Shown piece after piece: positions 15,972 through 22,908 of a DNA stretch of 64,000 nucleotides; positions within the stretch are counted from its first letter, which is position 1, and each line of letters starts with the position of its first letter. The notes beneath the pieces were generated by a model. It did no database searches. It was not told the DNA's origin and saw nothing but the letters and a program-made list of their open reading frames with translations. Made by a program: the position numbers and the translations under genes. Source of the DNA: an uncultured Acidimicrobiales bacterium (lineage in GTDB: Bacteria; Actinomycetota; Acidimicrobiia; Acidimicrobiales; SZUA-35). The stretch is from positions 19,354-83,353 of the forward strand of contig CALKTH010000036.1 of assembly GCA_937997485.1 (NCBI GenBank), read 5' to 3'.

Positions 15972-17458
15972 TGTCCGACATGATCACCGCGAAGCATTCC
16001 GCCGCACAGTTCCGTGCGCTCTTCGACCCTCGGGGCGTGGTTGTTGCCGGTGCTTCGACCCATCCCGGCAAGTTTGGCTTCGTCAGCCTGCACAACATTC
16101 TCGCCTCCGGCTACAACGGCAAGGTCTTCGGCACCAACCGTGACGGGTCGGAGGTCCTCGGTGTCCAGTGCGTTCCTTCGGTAGACGACCTGCCAGCGGG
16201 AGAGATCGACCTCGTCTTCGTTTGCACGCCGGCATCGGCGAATCCCGACCTTCTTCGTTCGTGCGCGGCCAAGGGCATCACGGCAGCGTTCATCACCAGC
16301 GCGGGATATGGCGAAGCAGGGGATGAGGGCCGCATCGCCCAAGAGGAACTGGTAGCCCTCGCCGACGACCTCGGCATCTTGCTCGCCGGACCGAACGGCC
16401 AGGGCGTCGTCTCCACCCCTGCCGGATTGTGCGCTCAGATCGTGGCCCCAAACCCACCAGCGGGTTCGATTGGTGTGGCGAGCCAGAGCGGCAACTTCGT
16501 CTCGAGCTTCCTGAATTGGTCTCGCCAGACCGGTGTTGGAATCAGTCGGGCGGTGTCCGCCGGCAATGCGGCCGCGGTCAACGTGCCGGACTTCCTGTCC
16601 TTCTATGCCCAAGACGATGAGACCAAGGTTGGCCTCGCTTACGTCGAAGGCATCGAAGACGGCCGCGGCTTCTACGAGGCGGTCAAGGCGGTTGCCGAGC
16701 ACAAGCCCCTGGTTGTGGTCAAGGGCGGAGCCACCGCCGGAGGCGCCCGAGCAGCGGCCAGTCATACCGGCAGCCTCGCATCCGATGATCGGGTCTTCGA
16801 CGGCGCCATGCGACAGGCCGGAGTCGTTCGAGCCGCAACGGTGGAAGAAGCTTTCGAGGCTGCGGCGACCTTCGCCACCCAGCCCATTCCATCGGGCAAC
16901 CGAGTCGTGGTGATGACGACGGCTGGCGGCTGGGGCGTGGTCACCGCTGATGCGATTCACGCCAGCGACTTGGAGCTGGTGACGCTCCCCGAAGACCTCT
17001 TGGCGGAGATCGACACCAAGCTTCCGCCACGGTGGAGTAGGAACAATCCGGTCGATCTTGCTGGTGGCGAAACTCGAGACACCATCCCTGAAGTGATGGA
17101 AATGATCGCCAGGCACGAGAGCGTGGACGCCATCGTCTACTTGGGGCTTGGCATCCAGTCGAATCAAGCACGGATGATGCGAGAGGGCGCCTACTACCCG
17201 GACCACGGCCTCGAACGAATCGTGGAATATCACGAGCGACAGGATCGGCGCTTCGCCGAGGCCGCTGCAGAGATCTCGGCCCGCACCGGCAAGCCCATCC
17301 TCACCGCCACGGAGCTCGGTACCGCCGATCCCGACAATGCCGGCCCCGCAGCCGTCCGCGATTCGGGTCGCCTCTGCTATGGCTCGGCCAACCGGGCCGT
17401 CACGGCTCTTGGGCATCTTTGGCGATACGCCAAGTTCCGTCAGGATCGAGCGGGCTGA
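15971..17458 (+). CDS. Acyl-CoA synthetase (ADP-forming), CoA-binding/ligase (alpha) subunit
   Basis: A 495-residue subunit with a CoA-binding Rossmann domain (FDPRGVVVAGASTHPGKFGF near residues 18-37) followed by two succinyl-CoA-ligase-like domains. The second has GSIGVASQSGNFVSSFLNW and the segment ASHTGSLASDD near 260, whose His is the candidate for the phosphohistidine relay. Fused single-chain versions are about 700 residues; here the ATP-grasp part is the upstream gene. Substrate cannot be read from sequence: acetate or other short acids are likely. TGATG overlap joins the two genes. Confidence 0.88.
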   Translation: MSDMITAKHSAAQFRALFDPRGVVVAGASTHPGKFGFVSLHNILASGYNGKVFGTNRDGSEVLGVQCVPSVDDLPAGEIDLVFVCTPASANPDLLRSCAAKGITAAFITSAGYGEAGDEGRIAQEELVALADDLGILLAGPNGQGVVSTPAGLCAQIVAPNPPAGSIGVASQSGNFVSSFLNWSRQTGVGISRAVSAGNAAAVNVPDFLSFYAQDDETKVGLAYVEGIEDGRGFYEAVKAVAEHKPLVVVKGGATAGGARAAASHTGSLASDDRVFDGAMRQAGVVRAATVEEAFEAAATFATQPIPSGNRVVVMTTAGGWGVVTADAIHASDLELVTLPEDLLAEIDTKLPPRWSRNNPVDLAGGETRDTIPEVMEMIARHESVDAIVYLGLGIQSNQARMMREGAYYPDHGLERIVEYHERQDRRFAEAAAEISARTGKPILTATELGTADPDNAGPAAVRDSGRLCYGSANRAVTALGHLWRYAKFRQDRAG

Positions 17459-17514
17459 GCCGCACCCCAGCGGGGCACCGCGAACCCGGACCAGGGCGGC
17501 ACTAGTCTGCTGGA

Positions 17515-18987
17515 GTGTCACTGGCTCAGTCCCTCCGACGTTGGATTCCGCCCGTCGTTTTGGCGGGAGTTGCCTTCGGCACATGGCAGGCAGCCAAGGC
17601 GGCAGACAGCGACAACGTCAGCGTCGACCGAGTCGAGCACGCGGCCGAGCTCGGCACCGCGCTTCTGTCCCCGCGTCGCATCCCGGAGACGTTGCAAGCC
17701 CCGGTGGCTGACGACGCCATCCAGCCAGCCATCGAGGCGTTCGTCCAACGTCTGGGTGACAATCCCAGCTGCCTCGTGATCGAGGTCGACGGCCGAGTCT
17801 TGGCTGATGTCGGGTCGAATGTTGGTCTGATTCCTGCGTCAAACCAGAAGCTGCTCACCACGTTCGTGGCCTTGCGTCAGTTCGGGCCAGAGCATCGCTT
17901 CACGACTCGTGTGCTGGCCGACGGCACGACAACAGACGGTGTGCTCGAGGGGGACCTGTACTTCGTCGGCGGCGGTGATCCGTTCCTCACCACAGCTGAA
18001 TGGCGAGCCCAGTACGACGTCCGGGATGAGGAGGACAACCTGATTCCTCCGGCATACCCGCGAAACTTCTCCTCCCTCGAGTCCCTGGCCGACGAGATCG
18101 CCGCGACAGGCATCACGCAGATCACCGGGAGCGTCGTGGGCGATGAAGCGCTGTTCGACAGTGAACGGCAGGGCCCGTGGGCGGGTCGGTTGATTGCCCA
18201 GAACCAGTCCGGACCCCTGTCGGCGCTCGCAGTAAATGAAGGGTTCGCGAGCTGGGGCCAAACGCCCCGAGCCGGTGATCGGATCAAGTCAGAGAATCCG
18301 CCGCTCCAAGCAGCGGACGAACTGGCTCGCCTGCTGTCCGAGCGAGGAATTGCCGTAGGGGGCACAACGAGCGGCACGGCGCCGCCGTCAGCCTCAGAGA
18401 TCGCCGCAATCGAGTCCGCCACCATGCTGCAGCTCATCACCGACGTGAACAGCTACTCGAGCAACTACGGGGCTGAGGTACTGCTGAAGCACATCGGTGT
18501 CGCTGGCGGCCAGGCTGGAAGCACCAGCGGAGGAGCGGCCGCCATGATCGCCGCACTGGATGCAACCCCGGGCCTGTCGACCGAGGGCCTCAAGATCCTC
18601 GACGGATCCGGCCTCTCAGAACAGAATCTGATGACCTGCGACTTCCTGAACGACCTGCTGCTCGCGGCCGGACCGAACTCCGACTTCGTTCGCAGTCTCT
18701 CCATCGGTGGCGAACGCGGATCGCTTGCTGGCCGCCACGTCGACACCTCCGTCGATGGGAACCTCTTCGCCAAAACGGGCACGTTGAATTCAGCGACGGC
18801 CCTCAGCGGGGTGTTGGAGTCTCCGCTCGACCCGGATGTCGACCTGTCGTTCAGCTACATCTCGAATGCCGAGCTCATCGCTCGTGAGCTCCCCGGCCTG
18901 CAAGAACCCTTCATCGAACAACTGGCGACATATCCGGATGCGCCATCGATCGACGATCTCGACCCCCTGCCGCCGTCGTCCTCATGA
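17515..18987 (+). CDS. dacB: D-alanyl-D-alanine carboxypeptidase/endopeptidase, PBP4 type
   Basis: A 490-residue penicillin-binding protein of the S13 family, which trims or cuts peptidoglycan cross-links outside the membrane. The active-site triad is visible: SNQK (Ser 109, Lys 112), SSN near 315 and KTG near 420. An N-terminal hydrophobic stretch after RRW (residues about 11-29) is a signal peptide or anchor. The large insertion between SxxK and SxN is typical of the group. The GTG start is exactly 6 nt after TAGTCT (17503-17508), with no ribosome site, suggesting a leaderless message. Its stop overlaps the ATG of the Lon-domain gene (ATGA). Confidence 0.92.
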   Translation: MSLAQSLRRWIPPVVLAGVAFGTWQAAKAADSDNVSVDRVEHAAELGTALLSPRRIPETLQAPVADDAIQPAIEAFVQRLGDNPSCLVIEVDGRVLADVGSNVGLIPASNQKLLTTFVALRQFGPEHRFTTRVLADGTTTDGVLEGDLYFVGGGDPFLTTAEWRAQYDVRDEEDNLIPPAYPRNFSSLESLADEIAATGITQITGSVVGDEALFDSERQGPWAGRLIAQNQSGPLSALAVNEGFASWGQTPRAGDRIKSENPPLQAADELARLLSERGIAVGGTTSGTAPPSASEIAAIESATMLQLITDVNSYSSNYGAEVLLKHIGVAGGQAGSTSGGAAAMIAALDATPGLSTEGLKILDGSGLSEQNLMTCDFLNDLLLAAGPNSDFVRSLSIGGERGSLAGRHVDTSVDGNLFAKTGTLNSATALSGVLESPLDPDVDLSFSYISNAELIARELPGLQEPFIEQLATYPDAPSIDDLDPLPPSSS

Positions 18988-19595
18988 CGATCCTTCCGCT
19001 CTTTCCCCTGGGGTCGCCGCTGCTACCGGCCATGGTCCTCCCGCTTCACCTCTTCGAGGAGCGTTATCGCCAGCTCATCGCCGACGTCATGAACGGCGGA
19101 GAAGAATTCGGCGTCGTGCTCATCGAGAAGGGCTTCGAGGTCGGCGGTGACGATGTCCGAGCCGGTGTGGGAACGGTTGCCAGAGTGCTTGAAGCTGAAG
19201 AGTTCGATGACGGCCGATGGTTCATTGTCACGGTCGGCACCCGTCGCTTCCGGGTCGTGAACTGGCTCGAAGACGATCCGTACCCGCGAGCAGAGGTCGA
19301 GGATTGGCCGGACGAGCCGCTGCACATCGACTTGACCGAGCAGGTCGGTGAGGTCATCAAGACCTTCACTCGCTGCATGGGTCTGGCCGCCGAGGCGGGC
19401 TACGACGTCGGCCAAGTGCCAGAGATCAGCCCTGATCCCGAGATAGGCGTCACGCAACTGGCCGCGCTTGCGCCGGTGAACGCTCACGATCGTCATCAGT
19501 TTCTTTGTGCGCCAGGGCCGCCGGAACGCCTGGATCTCATCGCCTCGTCGCTGGAAGCAGCCGTTGATCGCTTCCGATTCGAATTGACCGACTAG
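18984..19595 (+). CDS. Lon N-terminal substrate-binding domain protein
   Basis: A 203-residue stand-alone LON_substr_bdg (ATP-dependent protease La N-terminal) domain. It opens with LPLFPLGSPLLPAMVLPLHL followed by FEERYRQLI, the diagnostic beginning, and has GVGTVARVLEAEEFDDGRWF in the middle. It lacks the AAA and protease parts of Lon, as do many actinobacterial single-domain members; their function is not known, though substrate or adaptor binding is likely. It overlaps dacB by 4 nt, so the pair is probably an operon. The stop is 29 nt before a candidate promoter. Confidence 0.85.
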   Translation: MTILPLFPLGSPLLPAMVLPLHLFEERYRQLIADVMNGGEEFGVVLIEKGFEVGGDDVRAGVGTVARVLEAEEFDDGRWFIVTVGTRRFRVVNWLEDDPYPRAEVEDWPDEPLHIDLTEQVGEVIKTFTRCMGLAAEAGYDVGQVPEISPDPEIGVTQLAALAPVNAHDRHQFLCAPGPPERLDLIASSLEAAVDRFRFELTD

Positions 19596-19624
19596 CGTCC
19601 GATTCGAATTGACCCGGAAGAGTC

Positions 19625-19652
19625 TTGCTCGCTGGGTCGAACGCCCTACACT
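19625..19652 (+). promoter_or_regulatory. Candidate housekeeping sigma promoter
   Basis: TTGCTC (19625-19630) and TACACT (19647-19652) are 16 nt apart, close to the usual -35/-10 arrangement. Initiation about 7 nt downstream would give a leader of roughly 27 nt before the GTG at 19686, which has GGAAAG as ribosome site. It would drive the three-gene membrane cluster. Confidence 0.5.
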
Positions 19653-19685
19653 CGGCGGGTCCCTGACAACGGAAAGAGCAACAAA

Positions 19686-20003
19686 GTGGCGAAGGCGAGT
19701 CCATTCGAAGAGGCGCAGCAGCTCCAGAAGATGATGGTGACCTACGCCAAGCAGGAAACCGTCGATCCGCTGAAGACGCTGGCCAAGTACGTCGGCCTCG
19801 GCATTGCCGGTGCCGTCATGATCTTCATGGGTGCCCTCTTCCTCGGAATGGGAACGCTCCGGTTCCTGCAGAGCGAGGTTTCCTCGTTCGAAGGCGGAGG
19901 CTGGGGATCGCTCGTGCCGTATCTCGGCGGACTCGGCACGTTGCTCGTGCTCATCCTCCTCACACTCTTCGGATTCCTCCGGGCCAAGAAAGCGCTGTCA
20001 TGA
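19686..20003 (+). CDS. Small two-helix membrane protein, holin-superfamily-III-like
   Basis: A 105-residue membrane protein with two predicted transmembrane segments, about 38-58 (LGIAGAVMIFMGALFLGMG) and 77-97 (VPYLGGLGTLLVLILLTLFG), after a soluble amphipathic N-terminus. It resembles the actinobacterial putative phage holin superfamily, which is mostly chromosomal and not phage related; there is no phage gene nearby. GTG start with GGAAAG upstream. Its stop overlaps the next ATG by 4 nt, so it is the first gene of a three-gene unit. Function unknown. Confidence 0.75.
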   Translation: MAKASPFEEAQQLQKMMVTYAKQETVDPLKTLAKYVGLGIAGAVMIFMGALFLGMGTLRFLQSEVSSFEGGGWGSLVPYLGGLGTLLVLILLTLFGFLRAKKALS

Positions 20004-20209
20004 CTGAAACTTCCAAGATCACCCCGGCCGACATCGAGTCCAAATTCCGCGACATTCAGGGCCAGGTCGACACCGTGGCTGAAGACAGCAAGAAGAAGGT
20101 CGCCATCGCTGGCTCGGTCTTCGCGGTGATTCTCCTGCTCATCATCTACACGATGGGCAAGAGCGCCGGGAAGAAGAAGAGCACCGTGCTCGAGATCCGC
20201 CGTCTCTAG
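20000..20209 (+). CDS. Small single-pass membrane protein
   Basis: A 69-residue protein with a charged N-terminal helix (ADIESKFRDIQGQVDTVAED), one transmembrane segment at about 35-52 (VAIAGSVFAVILLLIIYTMG) and a lysine-rich tail (KSAGKKKS). The positive tail predicts an inside C-terminus if the positive-inside rule holds. It overlaps the previous gene by 4 nt and its stop directly abuts the next ATG. I do not recognise a family; the neighbours suggest a small membrane complex. Confidence 0.72.
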   Translation: MTETSKITPADIESKFRDIQGQVDTVAEDSKKKVAIAGSVFAVILLLIIYTMGKSAGKKKSTVLEIRRL

Positions 20210-20509
20210 ATGCTGTCGAAGATTCTGACCTGGGGCGTCAAGACCGTCGTCGGTGGTCCCGCGAAGTCTTGGGTGTTCACGTCGGGCGCGATGATGCTCT
20301 TCAACTTCGTGAAGAAGCAGACCGGGCGCACTGAGATGATCGATCTCAGCAACACGCGTCCGGGCGACAAGATCGTGATCGAGCATCTCAACGTCACGCA
20401 CGGCCAGCAGATGAAAGAGCACAAGGCGCTGGCCAAGGCCGACAAGCGAGACGCAAAGCACGCCAAGAAGCAGCGCAAGGCCGAACGCAGGGCCCGCCGC
20501 CGCTCCTAA
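20210..20509 (+). CDS. Small protein with strongly basic C-terminal tail
   Basis: A 99-residue protein starting at the base after the previous stop. Residues 1-35 are hydrophobic and amphipathic (WGVKTVVGGPAKSWVFTSGA), the middle is mixed, and residues about 70-99 consist largely of Lys, Arg, Ala and His (KADKRDAKHAKKQRKAERRA). Such a tail would bind acidic lipid, RNA or DNA; this is inference. With no gap to the preceding gene, translation is probably coupled. It is 54 nt upstream of the tRNA methyltransferase. Family unknown. Confidence 0.72.
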   Translation: MLSKILTWGVKTVVGGPAKSWVFTSGAMMLFNFVKKQTGRTEMIDLSNTRPGDKIVIEHLNVTHGQQMKEHKALAKADKRDAKHAKKQRKAERRARRRS

Positions 20510-20563
20510 GGCTCACCTCGCCGAGCCGTCGCTCTGGCGACCTCTTCCGAAAGTACTGATCCG

Positions 20564-21430
20564 TTGACTTCTGTTGGACCGCTCCAGGTTGGCGATGCCG
20601 TGCTGCTCACGGACAACCGCTCTCGCCGACACCTCCTGGTTCTGGAGGAGGGTGGCGAGTTCCACTCTCACGCCGGCATCACGAAGCACGATGATCTGAT
20701 CGGTCGAGACGAAGGCCTGTATGTCCACTCGACGAAAGGCCAACGATTCCGAGTCTTTCGACCGAGCCTGGAGGACTACATCCTCAACATGAAGCGTGGG
20801 GCTCAGGTCATCTACCCGAAGGACCTCGGACCCATGATGATGCTGGCTGACATCGGCCCTGGCATGGAGGTGTTCGAGTCCGGTATCGGATCGGGTGCGC
20901 TCTCCATGACCATGCTGCGCGCTGGCGCCAAGATCACCGGCTACGAGATCCGCGAGGATTTCGCCAATCGAGCCAAGAAGAACGTGGTGGGCTTTCTCGG
21001 CGAGCAGATCATGGACCGCTACGACGTCCACATCCGTAGCGCGTACGAGCCCATCGATGGCGATTCCTTCTTCGACCGGGTGGTGCTCGATCTCCCCGAG
21101 CCATGGCAGGTGGTGCCGCATGCGGCGAACGCGCTTCGGCCCGGCGGCATCTTCCTGGCCTACACGCCGTCGATCACCCAGGCCGCACACCTCCAGGAAG
21201 TGCTCAACACCACGTTCTTCACCGAGCAGAAGACGATCGAGGTTCTCAACCGCGGCTGGCACATCGAGGGGCAGGCGGTCCGGCCCGACCACCGAATGGT
21301 GGCCCACACGGCCTTTCTGACTCGAGCACGCCTTGGCGTGGCCCCGGTAGTCGACGCAGAGCCGGCTCCCGCCACCGAATCGTTCGCGGACACAGCAACC
21401 GACGCTGCGACCGAACCGACAACCGGCTGA
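20564..21430 (+). CDS. trmI: tRNA (adenine-N1)-methyltransferase TrmI
   Basis: A 288-residue SAM-dependent enzyme that methylates A58 in the T-loop of tRNA. It has the small N-terminal beta domain (GPLQVGDAVLLTDN), the joining segment RPSLEDYILNMKRGAQVIYP KDLG, the SAM loop VFESGIGSGALSMTMLRAG and the catalytic region VVLDLPEPW. A variable low-complexity tail rich in Ala, Thr and Glu ends the protein. TTG at 20564 is the apparent start; AGTACT lies 6 nt before it and no ribosome site is seen, so the start is the least certain part. The gene faces the acyl-CoA dehydrogenase with 3 nt between the stops. Confidence 0.92.
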   Translation: MTSVGPLQVGDAVLLTDNRSRRHLLVLEEGGEFHSHAGITKHDDLIGRDEGLYVHSTKGQRFRVFRPSLEDYILNMKRGAQVIYPKDLGPMMMLADIGPGMEVFESGIGSGALSMTMLRAGAKITGYEIREDFANRAKKNVVGFLGEQIMDRYDVHIRSAYEPIDGDSFFDRVVLDLPEPWQVVPHAANALRPGGIFLAYTPSITQAAHLQEVLNTTFFTEQKTIEVLNRGWHIEGQAVRPDHRMVAHTAFLTRARLGVAPVVDAEPAPATESFADTATDAATEPTTG

Positions 21431-21433
21431 CCG

Positions 21434-22756
21434 TCAGGTCCAAGGGGCGGGCGCACCCCGTTGCACCGAATTGAATCGGCTCGCATAGCTCGGTCCGAGG
21501 TTGTCCTTCCGGGGACCGGAGAAGCCGAACAGGAACTGGGCGACACGGCGGATCTGAATCTCCTCTGAGCCCTCAGTGATCCGGTAGCGACGGTGATGCC
21601 GATAGATGTGCTCGAAGGGGAGGTGGCGGCTGTAGCCGAGGCCCCCGTGGGTCTGAATGGCCTGGTCGGCTGCGTTGCACACCAGCCGGTTGGCTCGGTA
21701 GTTGCACATGGCGACCTTGTCCGAGATCGAGGTGGGTTCGATGCCCTGGTCCATCTCCCACGCCGTCTTGCGAATCAAACCGCGAATCATCTCGGCCTCG
21801 GTGTGCATCTCGGCCAGCGGCCACTGGATGGCCTGGTTCGTGCTCAGCGGCTTTCCGAAGGGCTTGCGCTCACGGGCGTACTTGACCGACTCATCGATGC
21901 AGTACTGGGCAGCCCCCAGACTGCTCGCCGCCTGCCGAATGCGGTTCTCGTGCACGAAGGTTTGGGCAACGGCGAGACCACGCCCCTCAGCTCCCAGGAT
22001 CGTGTTGTCATGGACTCGCACCTCATCGAGGGTGACCTCGGCGTGGTCTGTCGGCATGTTGTAGGTCCACCACATGAACTCGGTAGTGAATCCCGGTGTG
22101 TCCGTCGGGACGATGAAACATGTGATGCCATGCGCATCGCCGTCGTCACCGGAGGTGCGGGCGAACACGTAGTCGTGCGTAGCGGCGTGCAGGCCCGTGT
22201 TCCAGCGCTTTGCACCATTGATGATCCATTGATCCCCATCTCGGACTGCACGGGTCTCCATCCACGTTGCATCCGAGCCGTGGAGCGGTTCGGTGAGTCC
22301 GAAGCCAATGCGGGCCTTGCCCGCCAGCATCTTGGGGATCCACTCGGCCTTCTGCTCTTCACTGCCATGGATGTCCATCATGAGGACGGTCACGAGGTTG
22401 CCGACGATCGATGATTCGTTCTGCAGGTCGTTGTGCAGCCCGAGTCCCTTGGCCGCGAGGTGCTCTCGGATGATGGCCATGCCCAAGTTGGAACCACCCT
22501 GGCCGCCGAACTTCTCCGGCAGGTGGTAGCGGTAGAACCCGGCGGTATCAGCGCGGCGCCTCATTTCGCCAAGCAGCCCCTCCCATTCGGCGTTCGGCCA
22601 ACCGTCTCGGTCGAAGTCGGTGCGCGCGTACTCCCGTCGGTGATCGAAGAAGCGCATGTTGTCGTTCTCCCGCTCCAGTGGTTTGATCTCGTCTTCGATG
22701 AACGCATCGAGTTGAGTGAGGAGGTTCTGGATGTCTTCGGGAATCAGAAAATTCAC
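21434..22756 (-). CDS. Acyl-CoA dehydrogenase
   Basis: A 440-residue FAD enzyme that oxidises an acyl-CoA to the enoyl-CoA. Visible are the flavin/substrate segment GFGLTEPLHGSDATWMETRA, WIINGAKRWNTGL, and the C-terminal YRITEGSEEIQIRRVAQF, whose Glu matches the catalytic base. It is somewhat longer than the common 380-residue type and resembles the group acting on branched or longer chains; substrate not assigned. The GTG start at 22756 is preceded by TAGGTT exactly 6 nt upstream, an apparent leaderless promoter. It is divergent from ppc across 152 nt containing a strong hairpin. Confidence 0.93.
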   Translation of the reverse strand: MNFLIPEDIQNLLTQLDAFIEDEIKPLERENDNMRFFDHRREYARTDFDRDGWPNAEWEGLLGEMRRRADTAGFYRYHLPEKFGGQGGSNLGMAIIREHLAAKGLGLHNDLQNESSIVGNLVTVLMMDIHGSEEQKAEWIPKMLAGKARIGFGLTEPLHGSDATWMETRAVRDGDQWIINGAKRWNTGLHAATHDYVFARTSGDDGDAHGITCFIVPTDTPGFTTEFMWWTYNMPTDHAEVTLDEVRVHDNTILGAEGRGLAVAQTFVHENRIRQAASSLGAAQYCIDESVKYARERKPFGKPLSTNQAIQWPLAEMHTEAEMIRGLIRKTAWEMDQGIEPTSISDKVAMCNYRANRLVCNAADQAIQTHGGLGYSRHLPFEHIYRHHRRYRITEGSEEIQIRRVAQFLFGFSGPRKDNLGPSYASRFNSVQRGAPAPWT

Positions 22757-22843
22757 GTCATCAACCTACGTCACCCTCAATTCCGAGTGCAGATCGTCGA
22801 TAGAACCGACAACAAGGTTTCTGCTGGGGCAGAAGCGATCTTG

Positions 22844-22875
22844 GCTGTCCCGGTCCTGAACCGGACCGGGACAGC
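22844..22875. promoter_or_regulatory. Perfect 13-bp inverted repeat upstream of ppc
   Basis: GCTGTCCCGGTCC (22844-22856) pairs perfectly with GGACCGGGACAGC (22863-22875) around a 6-nt loop. It ends where a -35 element would lie for the TAGGTT hexamer at 22897-22902, which is 6 nt before the ppc GTG. There is no T run on either strand, so an operator or attenuating structure is more likely than a terminator. Confidence 0.5.
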
Positions 22876-22908
22876 AAATCGCCCAGCTCCTTTCGGTAGG
22901 TTGAATCG

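Noticed and set aside
15923..17584. 553-codon minus-strand frame
   Set aside because: It lies wholly antisense to the acyl-CoA synthetase alpha gene, which has clear motifs.
19686..20003. Phage origin for the holin-like gene
   Set aside because: No lysin, tail, integrase or attachment sequence nearby; this holin-like group is generally chromosomal in actinobacteria.
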